A stretch of 14,357 nt of DNA from DASRHD01 sp035499715 (GTDB taxonomy: Bacteria; Verrucomicrobiota; Verrucomicrobiia; Opitutales; Opitutaceae). Positions 6,739-13,145 of the stretch are shown in pieces. Position 1 is the stretch's first letter. Each line of letters starts with the position of its first letter. A model generated the notes under the pieces. The model was not told where the DNA came from, did no database searches, and worked only from the letters and a program-made list of their open reading frames with translations. The stretch lies in the NCBI GenBank assembly GCA_035499715.1, contig DATJYF010000143.1:1-14357 (forward strand), written 5' to 3'. Position numbers and translations under genes: made by a program.

Positions 6739-8031
6739 ATGCCCGCCGCCAAAAATTACGCCGACATGACCAAAGCCGAACTGATCGCTTTGCTCCAGGC
6801 GATCGAGCGCGATCTCCTCAATCGCCCGCCGGCGCAGGGCGAGGCCGAGCGCACCCAGCTGGAGCGGCAGCTGCTCGCCACCGTCCGCGAGCTCCAGGAC
6901 ATCAAGGCCGCGCTCGACGAGCACTCCATCGTCGCCATCACCGACGCCGCCGGCAAGATCACCTACGTCAACGACAAGTTCTGCGCCATTTCCAAATACG
7001 CCCGCGAGGAGCTCCTCGGCCAGGATCACCGCATCATCAACTCGCGCTATCATTCCAAGGAATTTTTCCGCGATCTCTGGGCCACGATCGCCCGCGGCCG
7101 CGTCTGGCACGGCGAAATCCGCAACCGGGCCAAGGACGGCGGCTACTACTGGGTCGACACCACCATCTTTCCGCGGCTCAACGAGGCCGGCAAGCCGCTG
7201 CAATATGTCGCCATCCGCACCGACATCACCGGCCGCAAGGCCGACGAGCTCGAGTTGCAGCGCTTCGCCGCCGACCTTGCCGAGAAAAACAAGGAGCTGG
7301 AGACCATCGTCTACACCGTTTCGCACGACCTGCGCTCGCCGCTGGTCAACGTCCAGGGTTTCGGCCGCCAGCTCAGCCGCGCCTGTGAAAAAATCCATGC
7401 CACGGCCGTCGCCGCCCAGAGCGGGGTGGTTCGCACCGCGGAGTTGAAGCCGCTGGTCGAGACCTCCATTCCGCAGGCCCTGCACTTCATCAACGCCGGC
7501 GTGAACAAAATGGAAATGCTGCTCGCCGGCCTGCTCCGCTATTCGCGCCTCGGCCGCATCAGCCTCACCATCCGCCCGCTGGAAATGAACGCGCTTCTCG
7601 CCGACGTTGTCGCCGCGATGAAATTCCAGATCGACGAAGCCAAGGCCGAGGTGCGCGTCGAGCCGCTGCCTGGCTGCCTCGCCGACCGCGAGCAGACCAG
7701 CCAGGTTTTCGCCAACCTCATCGACAACGCCCTGAAATACCGCGACCCGGCCCGGCCTCTCCGCATCACCATCGCCGGCCGCGTCGAGGAAGGGCAGGCG
7801 GTTTATTCCGTGGCCGACACCGGCGTGGGCATCCCGCCCGAGCACCAGCCCAAGGTCTTCGAAATCTTCCACCGCCTCAACCCCGACTCCACCGTCGGCG
7901 AGGGGCTCGGCCTGACCATCGCCCAGCGCGTCCTCGAGCGGCAGAAGGGCAAGATTTGGGTTGAGAGCCGCGAAGGGGTGGGTTCGACTTTCTCCGTTTC
8001 ACTGCCGGCGGCGGACTCCGCCCAGTCATGA
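6739..8031 (+). CDS. Soluble PAS-domain sensor histidine kinase
   Basis: This 430-residue kinase has no membrane segment, so it senses in the cytoplasm. An N-terminal coiled-coil-like stretch (about 10-60, rich in E, Q, L and R) leads into a PAS/PAC domain (about 58-168: EHSIVAITDAAGKITYVND, GGYYWVDTTIFP, YVAIRTDITGRK). The HisKA domain follows, with His196 in TVSHDLRSPL, and then a HATPase_c domain with the N box NLIDNALKYRD (Asn330), the G1 box DTGVGI (360-365), HRLNPDST, and the G2 box GEGLGLTIA (387-395). All residues for autophosphorylation are present. The small insertion after the H box (about 212-245) is common in phytochrome-like kinases. The 3' end overlaps the receiver gene as ATGA, making that protein the obvious partner. 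No Shine-Dalgarno motif is evident; the ATG at 6766 is an alternative start. Confidence 0.93.
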   Translation: MPAAKNYADMTKAELIALLQAIERDLLNRPPAQGEAERTQLERQLLATVRELQDIKAALDEHSIVAITDAAGKITYVNDKFCAISKYAREELLGQDHRIINSRYHSKEFFRDLWATIARGRVWHGEIRNRAKDGGYYWVDTTIFPRLNEAGKPLQYVAIRTDITGRKADELELQRFAADLAEKNKELETIVYTVSHDLRSPLVNVQGFGRQLSRACEKIHATAVAAQSGVVRTAELKPLVETSIPQALHFINAGVNKMEMLLAGLLRYSRLGRISLTIRPLEMNALLADVVAAMKFQIDEAKAEVRVEPLPGCLADREQTSQVFANLIDNALKYRDPARPLRITIAGRVEEGQAVYSVADTGVGIPPEHQPKVFEIFHRLNPDSTVGEGLGLTIAQRVLERQKGKIWVESREGVGSTFSVSLPAADSAQS

Positions 8032-8489
8032 GTCAAGGCAACATCAAGAACGCACCGGTCATTCTCATCGTCGAGGATGACGAGGGCCACGCCATCCTCG
8101 TCCGCCAGAACCTCGAGGAGGCCGGCCTGAACAACTCCATCGAGCATTTCCGCGACGGCCAGGCCGTCCTCGATTTCCTCTTCCGGCGCGGCGCCGGCCG
8201 AATCCGTGAGGAAAACCAGCTTTATCTCGTCCTGCTCGACATCCGCATGCCCAAAGTCGACGGCATCGAGGTGCTCCGCCAGATCAAGGCCGACCCCACC
8301 TTGCACAAGCTGCCCGTCATCATGCTCACCACCACCGACGACGTCCGCGAGGTCGAGCGCTGCCACCAGCTGGGCTGCAACATCTACATCCAGAAACCGG
8401 TGGACTACGAGAAATTCGCCGAGGCCATCCGCCGCCTCGGCATGTTCATGACCCTGCTGCTCGTGCCGGCGGTGAACAGCGGGCGCTAG
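8028..8489 (+). CDS. Stand-alone receiver-domain response regulator (Rcp1-like)
   Basis: This 153-residue protein is a single receiver domain with no output domain. The acidic pair Asp17/Asp18 (VEDDEGH), phosphoacceptor Asp71 (LLDIRMPKVDG), Thr101/Thr102 (MLTTTDD) and Lys123 (IQKPVDY) form a complete phosphorylation site. The longer loop before the phospho-Asp (FLFRRGAGRIREEN) and the HAxLxRxxLEEAG helix are typical of the Rcp1 type, the partners of phytochrome-like soluble kinases. It overlaps the upstream kinase gene by 4 bases (ATGA), which strongly suggests that kinase phosphorylates it. Without an output domain it probably works as a phosphate shuttle or by protein contact. The next gene, a receiver-kinase fusion, is a plausible downstream element. 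Confidence 0.93.
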   Translation: MSQGNIKNAPVILIVEDDEGHAILVRQNLEEAGLNNSIEHFRDGQAVLDFLFRRGAGRIREENQLYLVLLDIRMPKVDGIEVLRQIKADPTLHKLPVIMLTTTDDVREVERCHQLGCNIYIQKPVDYEKFAEAIRRLGMFMTLLLVPAVNSGR

Positions 8490-8508
8490 CGCCGAGGCGA
8501 AACATTTC

Positions 8509-8589
8509 ATGAGCCGCCTCCGCGACGTAAGCATTCCTTCCGCCCCGCGGCCGGCCGTTTCGCCACCGCCCGCCGGGCTCCGGCCGTGA
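8509..8589 (+). other. Possible 26-codon upstream ORF coupled to the next kinase gene
   Basis: The gap between the receiver gene and the kinase at 8586 contains an ATG-initiated ORF of 26 codons with a proline-rich end (VSPPPAGLRP). A GAGG lies about 11 bases upstream of its ATG. Its TGA overlaps the GTG start of the kinase as GTGA, an arrangement that permits re-initiation. The polyproline run could slow ribosomes. This may be chance in GC-rich DNA, and no homology is recognised. Confidence 0.25.
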
Positions 8590-9644
8590 CCGAACCCCTC
8601 CAGCATCCGCGCATCCTCGTCGTCGACGACGACGAAGGCCTGCTGATTTTGATGGCCGAAACCCTCCGCGCCGAGGGCTACGATGTCGCCACCGCCGGCT
8701 CCGGCGCCGCCGCGCTCGCCTGGCTCGAAAAACACCGGCCCGACCTCATGCTCCTCGACCTCAAGCTCAAGGACGTCGGCGGCCCGGTGCTGTTGCGGCA
8801 GATCAAAAGCGCGGATTCGCCCATCCCGTTTCTCGTCGTCACCGGCCAGGGCGACGAAAAGGTCGCGGTCGAAATGATGAAGGAGGGCGCGCTCGACTAC
8901 GTCATGAAGGACTCCGCGCTGCTCGACCTCCTGCCCAGCGTGGTCAAGCGCGCCGTCTCCGCCCTCGACCAGAACCGCGCCCTCGCCGCCATGCTCAAGG
9001 AGCGCCAGCGCCTGGAAAAGGAACTTCTCGAGGTCAGCGAACGCGAACGCCACCGCATCGGCGAGGATCTCCACGACGGCCTCGGCCAGCAGCTCACCGC
9101 CATCGAGCTGCTTTGCACCACGCTGAAGGAGGACATGACCGCGCTCCATCATCCGCGGCTGATCAAGCAGGTCGAGCAGGTCAGCCAGCTCCTGCGCGAG
9201 GCCATCACCCACGTGCGCTCGCTCGCCCGCGGCCTTGTCCCGGTCAAGGGCGAGTCCGACGCCCTGCAGGTCAGTCTCCTCGAACTGGTCGACCGCACCA
9301 ACGCCCTCGGCCGCCTGAAATGCAAGTTCGAGTGCCCTTCGCCCGTGCTCATCACCGACGGCGCCGTGGCCGGCCATTTTTACCGCATCGCCCAGGAGGC
9401 GGTGAACAACGCCATGAAACACAGCCAGGCGAAGGAGCTGATCATCCGCCTCGCCCAAAACAAGGGCGTGCTCGAGCTGCAGATTCGCGACAACGGCCGC
9501 GGCCTGCCCAAAAACCCGAAAAACCCCGGCATGGGCCTGCAGGTCATGCGCCACCGCGCCAGCGTCATCGGCGCGGATTTGAGTGTCGATTCCGAGCCGG
9601 GCCGCGGCGTTATCATCACCTGCACCTTGAGAAAATCCCGATGA
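8586..9644 (+). CDS. Receiver-domain fused NarL-type (HisKA_3) histidine kinase
   Basis: This 352-residue protein combines an N-terminal receiver domain (about 8-125) with a C-terminal two-component kinase of the HisKA_3/NarX class. In the receiver, Asp14-16 (VVDDDEG), phosphoacceptor Asp58 (LMLLDLK), Thr86 and Lys108 (YVMKDS) are present. A helical linker (about 125-155) leads to ERERHRIGEDLHDGLGQQLTAIELL with His163. The ATPase part has EAVNNAMKHS (Asn274/Asn275), RDNGRGL (Asp302) and GMGLQVMRHR. The receiver at the N-terminus acts as the input, so the kinase is itself probably switched by phosphate from an upstream kinase. The GTG start follows the family pattern. The 3' end overlaps the LuxR-type regulator gene as ATGA, giving a clear cognate pair. 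No membrane segment is seen. Confidence 0.93.
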   Translation: MTEPLQHPRILVVDDDEGLLILMAETLRAEGYDVATAGSGAAALAWLEKHRPDLMLLDLKLKDVGGPVLLRQIKSADSPIPFLVVTGQGDEKVAVEMMKEGALDYVMKDSALLDLLPSVVKRAVSALDQNRALAAMLKERQRLEKELLEVSERERHRIGEDLHDGLGQQLTAIELLCTTLKEDMTALHHPRLIKQVEQVSQLLREAITHVRSLARGLVPVKGESDALQVSLLELVDRTNALGRLKCKFECPSPVLITDGAVAGHFYRIAQEAVNNAMKHSQAKELIIRLAQNKGVLELQIRDNGRGLPKNPKNPGMGLQVMRHRASVIGADLSVDSEPGRGVIITCTLRKSR

Positions 9645-10345
9645 AACGCCGTGCCAAAGGTTCGCCGCCGCCCGCTGCCGCGCCCGCCGCGCGCAAAAAA
9701 ATCCTCCTTGTCGACGACCATCCGTTCATGCGCGCCGGGCTCGCCCAGCTCATTGACCGTCAGCCCGACCTCGTGGTCTGCGGCGAAGCCGGCAACGCCG
9801 CCGATGCCATCCGCGAACTGGCCAAGGGCGGAGTCGACCTCGTCCTCACCGACCTGACCATGCCCGGCCGCGGCGGGATCGAGTTCATCAAGGACCTGCA
9901 GGCGGCGCAGCCGGGCCTGCCCGTCCTCGTCGTCTCCATGCACGACGAGGTGATCTACGCCGAGCGCGCGCTTCGCGCCGGCGCGCGCGGCTATATCATG
10001 AAGGAAGCCGGCGGCGAAAACCTCCTCCTCGCCATCCGCCAGATTCTGGGCGGACAGGTCTACGTCAGCCCCAAGATGTCGGCGCGCATCCTCGACACCT
10101 TCTCCGGCCGCAAGCCGCGCGGCTCCAGTTCGCCGATCGAAAAGCTCAGCGACCGCGAATTCGAAATCTTCCAGTTGATCGGGCAGGGGAAGAGCACGCG
10201 CGACATCGCGAAACAACTCAACCTCAGCCCGAAGACGGTCGACGTTCACCGCGGAAACATAAAGGAGAAGCTGGAGCTGAACGACGCCACCGCGCTCGTC
10301 CGCCACGCCGTCCGCTGGGTCGAGGTGCAGGACGTCGGGTCGTAA
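9641..10345 (+). CDS. NarL/FixJ-type response regulator (REC plus LuxR HTH)
   Basis: This 234-residue DNA-binding response regulator starts at the ATG that overlaps the kinase stop. A longer open frame upstream is only the shadow of the kinase gene. After a basic, Ala/Pro-rich N-terminal tail (1-20) comes the receiver, with Asp25/Asp26 (LLVDDHPFMR), phosphoacceptor Asp71 (VLTDLTMPGRGG), Ser99 and Lys121 (YIMKEA). The LuxR-type HTH occupies about 166-228 and contains KLSDREFEIFQLIGQGKSTRDIAKQL, SPKTVDVHRGNIKEKL and the usual ending NDATALVRHAVRW. It is the only gene of the four-gene cassette with an output domain, so transcriptional control presumably ends here. HisKA_3 kinases normally pair with this class, which agrees with the overlap. 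The targets are unknown. Confidence 0.95.
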   Translation: MKRRAKGSPPPAAAPAARKKILLVDDHPFMRAGLAQLIDRQPDLVVCGEAGNAADAIRELAKGGVDLVLTDLTMPGRGGIEFIKDLQAAQPGLPVLVVSMHDEVIYAERALRAGARGYIMKEAGGENLLLAIRQILGGQVYVSPKMSARILDTFSGRKPRGSSSPIEKLSDREFEIFQLIGQGKSTRDIAKQLNLSPKTVDVHRGNIKEKLELNDATALVRHAVRWVEVQDVGS

Positions 10346-10409
10346 ACGGCCATTTCGTCTTTATGAACGGGTTGCTCCGACAAATTTCTTAAATCTCGAA
10401 TCTGCAATA

Positions 10410-10426
10410 GCTGCACTCAGTGCAGC
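10410..10426. repeat. Perfect 17-base palindrome upstream of a small membrane protein gene
   Basis: GCTGCACT-C-AGTGCAGC is a perfect dyad with 8-base arms. It lies about 65 bases after the response-regulator stop and 24 bases before the ATG at 10450. No T-tract follows, so it is not a standard intrinsic terminator. It could be an operator or an mRNA hairpin. It also covers the GTG at 10420, which argues against that GTG as the start codon. Confidence 0.55.
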
Positions 10427-10449
10427 CGAATGACACTGTTCGCCGAAAG

Positions 10450-10935
10450 ATGAGACGTGCTGCAAAAATAGTTTTCTTGCTCGGTGCCGTCGGAATGGTG
10501 GCTTTTGTAGCGTTCGTGTTGTTCGCGTTTCGATCCGGCCCAGAAGAGCGCGCACAGCATCTGGCTCACGTTGCTTGGCTGCCAGCAGAGGCGAGCGACG
10601 TGACCTATGTCAAAAGAGACGGCTTTGGTTGGGTTATCTGCTACGATTGCAAATTGCCGAAAGAAGCGCTCGACCGCTTGGCTCAAAAAGAAGGATGGAA
10701 GTTGGTGCCGAAGAACGATGTCACCACTGGCTTGCGTAACATACTTTGTCCATCTCCACCGAAAAAGAAGACGGATCCACATGACGTGGTCACCGTCGAT
10801 TTGGGTCATGAACCTAATCCTCCTGCTGTCAGGAAAGCACTATTCTATGAAAACCGCCATCCGAACGGCGGAGGCGTCACAGTCATCTACGACCTTGATA
10901 CTAGTCGTTTGTTTGTCCATAAAAGCCACAATTAG
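10450..10935 (+). CDS. Hypothetical protein with N-terminal membrane anchor
   Basis: I do not recognise a family for this protein of about 161 residues. The N-terminus MRRAAKIVF followed by LLGAVGMVAFVAFVLFAF is a basic segment plus one hydrophobic helix, so it is a signal anchor or uncleaved signal peptide with the rest outside the cytoplasm. The soluble part contains GFGWVICYDCKLPKEALDRLAQKEGWKL (two cysteines, one helix) and ends in short strands (GGVTVIYDLDTSRLFVHKS). An in-frame GTG at 10420 would add ten residues, but it sits inside a palindrome without a ribosome site; the ATG is preceded by GAAAG. GC content is lower than in the signalling genes just upstream. It stands alone, with a noncoding, partly decayed stretch behind it, so no operon partner hints at its function. 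Confidence 0.6.
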   Translation: MRRAAKIVFLLGAVGMVAFVAFVLFAFRSGPEERAQHLAHVAWLPAEASDVTYVKRDGFGWVICYDCKLPKEALDRLAQKEGWKLVPKNDVTTGLRNILCPSPPKKKTDPHDVVTVDLGHEPNPPAVRKALFYENRHPNGGGVTVIYDLDTSRLFVHKSHN

Positions 10936-10953
10936 AAGAGAGGCGAACCAATC

Positions 10954-11006
10954 CCGCCGGGGCCGTTTTCGCTGCGCTTGTCCTCGCGTGGTTCAGTTTT
11001 AACGTT
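10954..11006 (+). repeat. Dispersed repeat, copy 1 (after the membrane protein gene)
   Basis: This segment matches 12055-12107 without gaps. The first 30 bases differ at only 3 positions, all C/T changes, and the following 23 match at about half the positions, ending in a shared ACGTT. It starts 18 bases after a stop codon. It is framed by GGCGAACCA (from 10942) and TGGTTC...AACGTTCGGC (to 11010), which have partial inverted complementarity. Position and shape recall integron attC sites, but the classical L''/L' boxes are not clear. Confidence 0.5.
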
Positions 11007-11030
11007 CGGCAAGAATCGCATCTGCCGGCA

Positions 11031-11113
11031 AAGAACGATGATCCTTTCGACTTGGAGCGGTTCGTGGCCGTCTAGGATTGCATGCCAACGTGGCGATCCG
11101 GGAGCTGAGAGGA
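11031..11113 (+). pseudogene. Remnant of a DUF1810-family gene
   Basis: In one frame the sequence reads NDDPFDLERFVAV followed by TAG and then Asp. DUF1810 proteins begin with a very similar DPFDLERFVxAQ motif, so the TAG may be a mutated glutamine codon. After a frame change at about 11081 it reads ANVAIRELRGA, which fits the following DUF1810 helix (xxALAELRAG). The characteristic HWMW-FPQ segment expected next is missing. This is therefore a short, stop- and frameshift-carrying fragment of a lost gene. The first 13 residues carry the identification; the second part is weaker. Confidence 0.5.
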
Positions 11114-11361
11114 GCCCAACCAATCGCGAGACCCAACGCGGATCGGCCGAAGCTGCCTGCATTGGCGGAATTTTTGTGCCGGGCTGGTGACGATTCCGCA
11201 AACATTTCATGCAGATGGCGGTTCGCCGTTGACCAGCGGATCTTACTGTTTTTCAAGGGTGTCGCGGACGCCGACGTCCTCGGCGCAAGTCATGAGTTCT
11301 GCGCACGTGGCGACTGATTATACGACCCTTTTCATTTATCTGCCAACCTGGATGATCAATT

Positions 11362-11985
11362 ATGAATCGTAATAAATTATCACCCTTTTCGTGGTGCACA
11401 GGGCTTTTGCTCCTTGTGTTCGCCTCTTCCGCTCACGCCCAAATCTTCAATTTCACCTTCACCAGCAGTGGCATGAATGCCACGGGCATGATCGATGTCG
11501 TGAGCGGAGTCGCCCAATCCGGCACAATCAACGTCACAGGAGTCCCGGTTGAGGCAGACCCAAGTATGTTGATTACCGCGGCAGGGTCCTTGCTTCCGGG
11601 TTCCGGGGCGGTCGAGAATCACAATGGCGACGTCCTGACCTATGACAATCTGGTCAGTTTTTCGAGTGATCCCATTCTAACCGGCAATGGACTGGTTTTT
11701 GTCGCCGGCCAATATGGGCCGACTCACTATAACACGCTTATCGGCCTGAATGGCGGTGATGCGTATGGTAATCTCAGCCCAGGTGAATATACTTTGTTTG
11801 TCGGAGAGGCTCTGCTGGACGGGAGTGGAAACGTGATTGCACCCGAGTACGTGTATCATTGGGACACGGCGTTTGGCTCTCTGTCACTCACTGCAATTCC
11901 AGAACCCGCGGCATACGCTGCCGTATTCGGGCTCGCAGCTTTGGTGTTTGTGGTCATTCGCCGGCGGAAGATCGTGACCACCTGA
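11362..11985 (+). CDS. PEP-CTERM sorting-domain exported protein
   Basis: This 207-residue exported protein has a clear signal peptide (MNRNKLSPFSWCTGLLLLVF, then ASSAHA at about 21-26, cleavage before QIFNF). The C-terminal sorting signal is IPEPAAY at about 179-185, a hydrophobic helix (AAVFGLAALVFVVI) and RRRK. Such signals are recognised by exosortases, which cut at the PEP motif and deliver the protein to the envelope or extracellular matrix. The middle part is rich in Gly, Ser, Thr and Asn with beta-strand character (FNFTFTSSGMNATGMIDVVSG, SPGEYTLFVGEAL), as in other PEP-CTERM proteins from Verrucomicrobiota. It has no recognisable catalytic domain. It is a single gene, and no exosortase gene is in the window. 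A GGATGATC lies upstream of the ATG. Confidence 0.88.
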   Translation: MNRNKLSPFSWCTGLLLLVFASSAHAQIFNFTFTSSGMNATGMIDVVSGVAQSGTINVTGVPVEADPSMLITAAGSLLPGSGAVENHNGDVLTYDNLVSFSSDPILTGNGLVFVAGQYGPTHYNTLIGLNGGDAYGNLSPGEYTLFVGEALLDGSGNVIAPEYVYHWDTAFGSLSLTAIPEPAAYAAVFGLAALVFVVIRRRKIVTT

Positions 11986-12006
11986 GCAGACTTTTGACGT
12001 CTGAGC
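11986..12006 (+). terminator. Possible weak hairpin after the PEP-CTERM gene
   Basis: CAGAC (11987-11991) pairs with GTCTG (11999-12003) around a 7-base loop directly after the stop codon. A run of five T follows only about 10 bases later, so terminator function is uncertain. Confidence 0.25.
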
Positions 12007-12054
12007 GCATATATTTTTGCGTTTGGGCGTGCAGGCTGTCGTATATTCCAAGCA

Positions 12055-12107
12055 CCGCCGGGGCTGTTTTCGCCGCGTTTGTCCCTTTTTGAGCCAGATC
12101 TGACGTT
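12055..12107 (+). repeat. Dispersed repeat, copy 2 (after the PEP-CTERM gene)
   Basis: This is the partner of 10954-11006: 27 of the first 30 bases are identical and the similarity fades toward a shared terminal ACGTT. It lies about 70 bases after the PEP-CTERM stop. A short GAGAGCCGAACC just downstream (from 12113) resembles GAGAGGCGAACC near copy 1, although the order relative to the repeat is changed. Confidence 0.5.
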
Positions 12108-12210
12108 ACCTCCGAGAGCCGAACCTTCGGCCGCGTTGATTATTGCTATTCGCCACCCATATCCCGGCATCGCCTTGGTCCGCGATCACCGGCGCAAGTT
12201 TTTGAGCCAG
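12086..12210 (+). repeat. 12-base direct repeat bracketing the region before the transposase
   Basis: TTTTTGAGCCAG occurs at 12086-12097 and again at 12199-12210. The second copy is about 17 bases before the transposase -35 box. CGGCGCAAGT at 12190-12199 also recurs at 11281-11290. The copies may be products of local duplication or part of the insertion boundary. Confidence 0.4.
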
Positions 12211-12226
12211 TTTTGGTAATTATCCC

Positions 12227-12260
12227 TTGACAACAAGTAAAAGCCTGCTAGAGTGCAGGC
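12227..12260 (+). promoter_or_regulatory. Transposase promoter overlapping a hairpin at the start codon
   Basis: TTGACA (12227-12232) and TAGAGT (12249-12254) form a sigma-70-like promoter with 16-base spacing. The expected transcript start falls at or next to the ATG at 12261, so the mRNA would be leaderless or nearly so. The -10 box is the loop of a perfect 6-base inverted repeat, GCCTGC (12243-12248) and GCAGGC (12255-12260), which ends directly at the ATG. No Shine-Dalgarno sequence is visible. Confidence 0.6.
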
Positions 12261-13145
12261 ATGAAATACACCGTCAACGACTTCCATGAGCAGTTTAAGA
12301 CTGATGCCGAGTGTTTGGACTTCATTTTCAAGACGAGATTTCCTGATGGCGGCAAATGCGGGTGCGGAAAGGTGGATTGCTTTTACCCAGTCACGGGCCG
12401 GCGCTGCTACGCCTGTTCATGGTGCGGACGGCAGATTTCCCCAACTGCCGGCACGATCTTCCACAAATCAGAGACTTCCCTGAAACTGTGGTTCTTCGCC
12501 ATTTTCCTCATGTCTTCTTCAAAGAACGGCGTGGCGGCAATGGAACTGAAACGCCAGCTTGGCGTGACTTACAAGACCGCTTGGCGTATGGCGCATCAAA
12601 TCCGCAAGCTGATGGATGTCTCGGGCGGCAAACTCAGCGGAGTGGTTGAGGTGGATGAGACCTACATCGGCGGTCTATCCAAAAACATGCACATCAAGAA
12701 ACGGGCCGAAAAGGAAATCAAAACTGGGCCGCACAGCAAAACCGCCGTCCTTGGTCTTGTGCAACGGGAAGGTGAGGTGAGAGCAAAGGTTATTGAGGAG
12801 ACAGCTACTTGGTCATTGGTGCCACAGGTCATGGACCATGTTCACCAAGGCTCCACGGTATGCACTGATGAATGGAAGGGCTACAACCTTGTTGGCCGCG
12901 TTGGCTATGTCCATGCCCGAGTCAATCACCGGGACAAGGAATATGTCCGCGCCATCGCTCACACCAACACGATTGAAGGCTTTTGGAGCCAGCTCAAACG
13001 CTCAATCAACGGGACTTTTCATCACGTTTCAAAGAAGCATCTTCAGAACTACGTGAATGAATTTTGCTACCGTTACAACCGTCGGAAATCGGAACAGCCG
13101 CTTTTTTCTGATCTTTCGGTGCGAGTGGGTGAGCAGCGCGCGTAA
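12261..13145 (+). CDS. IS1595-family (ISXO2-like) transposase
   Basis: This 294-residue DDE transposase looks full length. The N-terminus carries a zinc-ribbon-like set of cysteines (Cys33, Cys35, Cys40, Cys49, Cys52, Cys55) and ISPTAGTIFHKSETSLKLWF, typical of the IS1595/ISXO2 group. The middle has an HTH-like LKRQLGVTYKTAWRMAHQIRKLM. Catalytic segments are VVEVDETYIGG (Asp132), VCTDEWKGY (Asp203) and HTNTIEGFWSQLKRSINGTFHHVS (Asn236 and Glu239 region). It ends with YVNEFCYRYNRR, the common C-terminal motif. The frame is intact with no internal stop, so the enzyme could be active. It lies at the border between medium-GC and AT-rich DNA. Its tight start-codon hairpin suggests low, controlled translation. 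Confidence 0.93.
   Translation: MKYTVNDFHEQFKTDAECLDFIFKTRFPDGGKCGCGKVDCFYPVTGRRCYACSWCGRQISPTAGTIFHKSETSLKLWFFAIFLMSSSKNGVAAMELKRQLGVTYKTAWRMAHQIRKLMDVSGGKLSGVVEVDETYIGGLSKNMHIKKRAEKEIKTGPHSKTAVLGLVQREGEVRAKVIEETATWSLVPQVMDHVHQGSTVCTDEWKGYNLVGRVGYVHARVNHRDKEYVRAIAHTNTIEGFWSQLKRSINGTFHHVSKKHLQNYVNEFCYRYNRRKSEQPLFSDLSVRVGEQRA

Larger units (their letters stand above)
10936..11361. other. Noncoding stretch with gene remnant and repeat
   Basis: No intact gene is convincing in these 426 bases. The short open frames on both strands have no recognisable protein character. Two things are visible: a repeat copy directly after the preceding gene (10954-11006), and a decayed DUF1810-like N-terminus (11031-11113). 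The remainder (about 11120-11360) looks degenerate. It ends with the leader of the PEP-CTERM gene, where GGATGATC sits just before the ATG at 11362. A possible TTATAC -10 box lies at 11318, but no -35 box could be assigned. Confidence 0.55.

Noticed and set aside
7803..9554. A 583-codon open frame on the - strand across the signalling genes
   Set aside because: It is the complement of genes with complete kinase and receiver motifs. The translation is rich in Glu, Ala, Val and Asp with no domain features.
10932..11210. A 92-codon - strand frame between the membrane-protein and PEP-CTERM genes
   Set aside because: It runs antisense through the repeat and the DUF1810 remnant and has no recognisable protein features.
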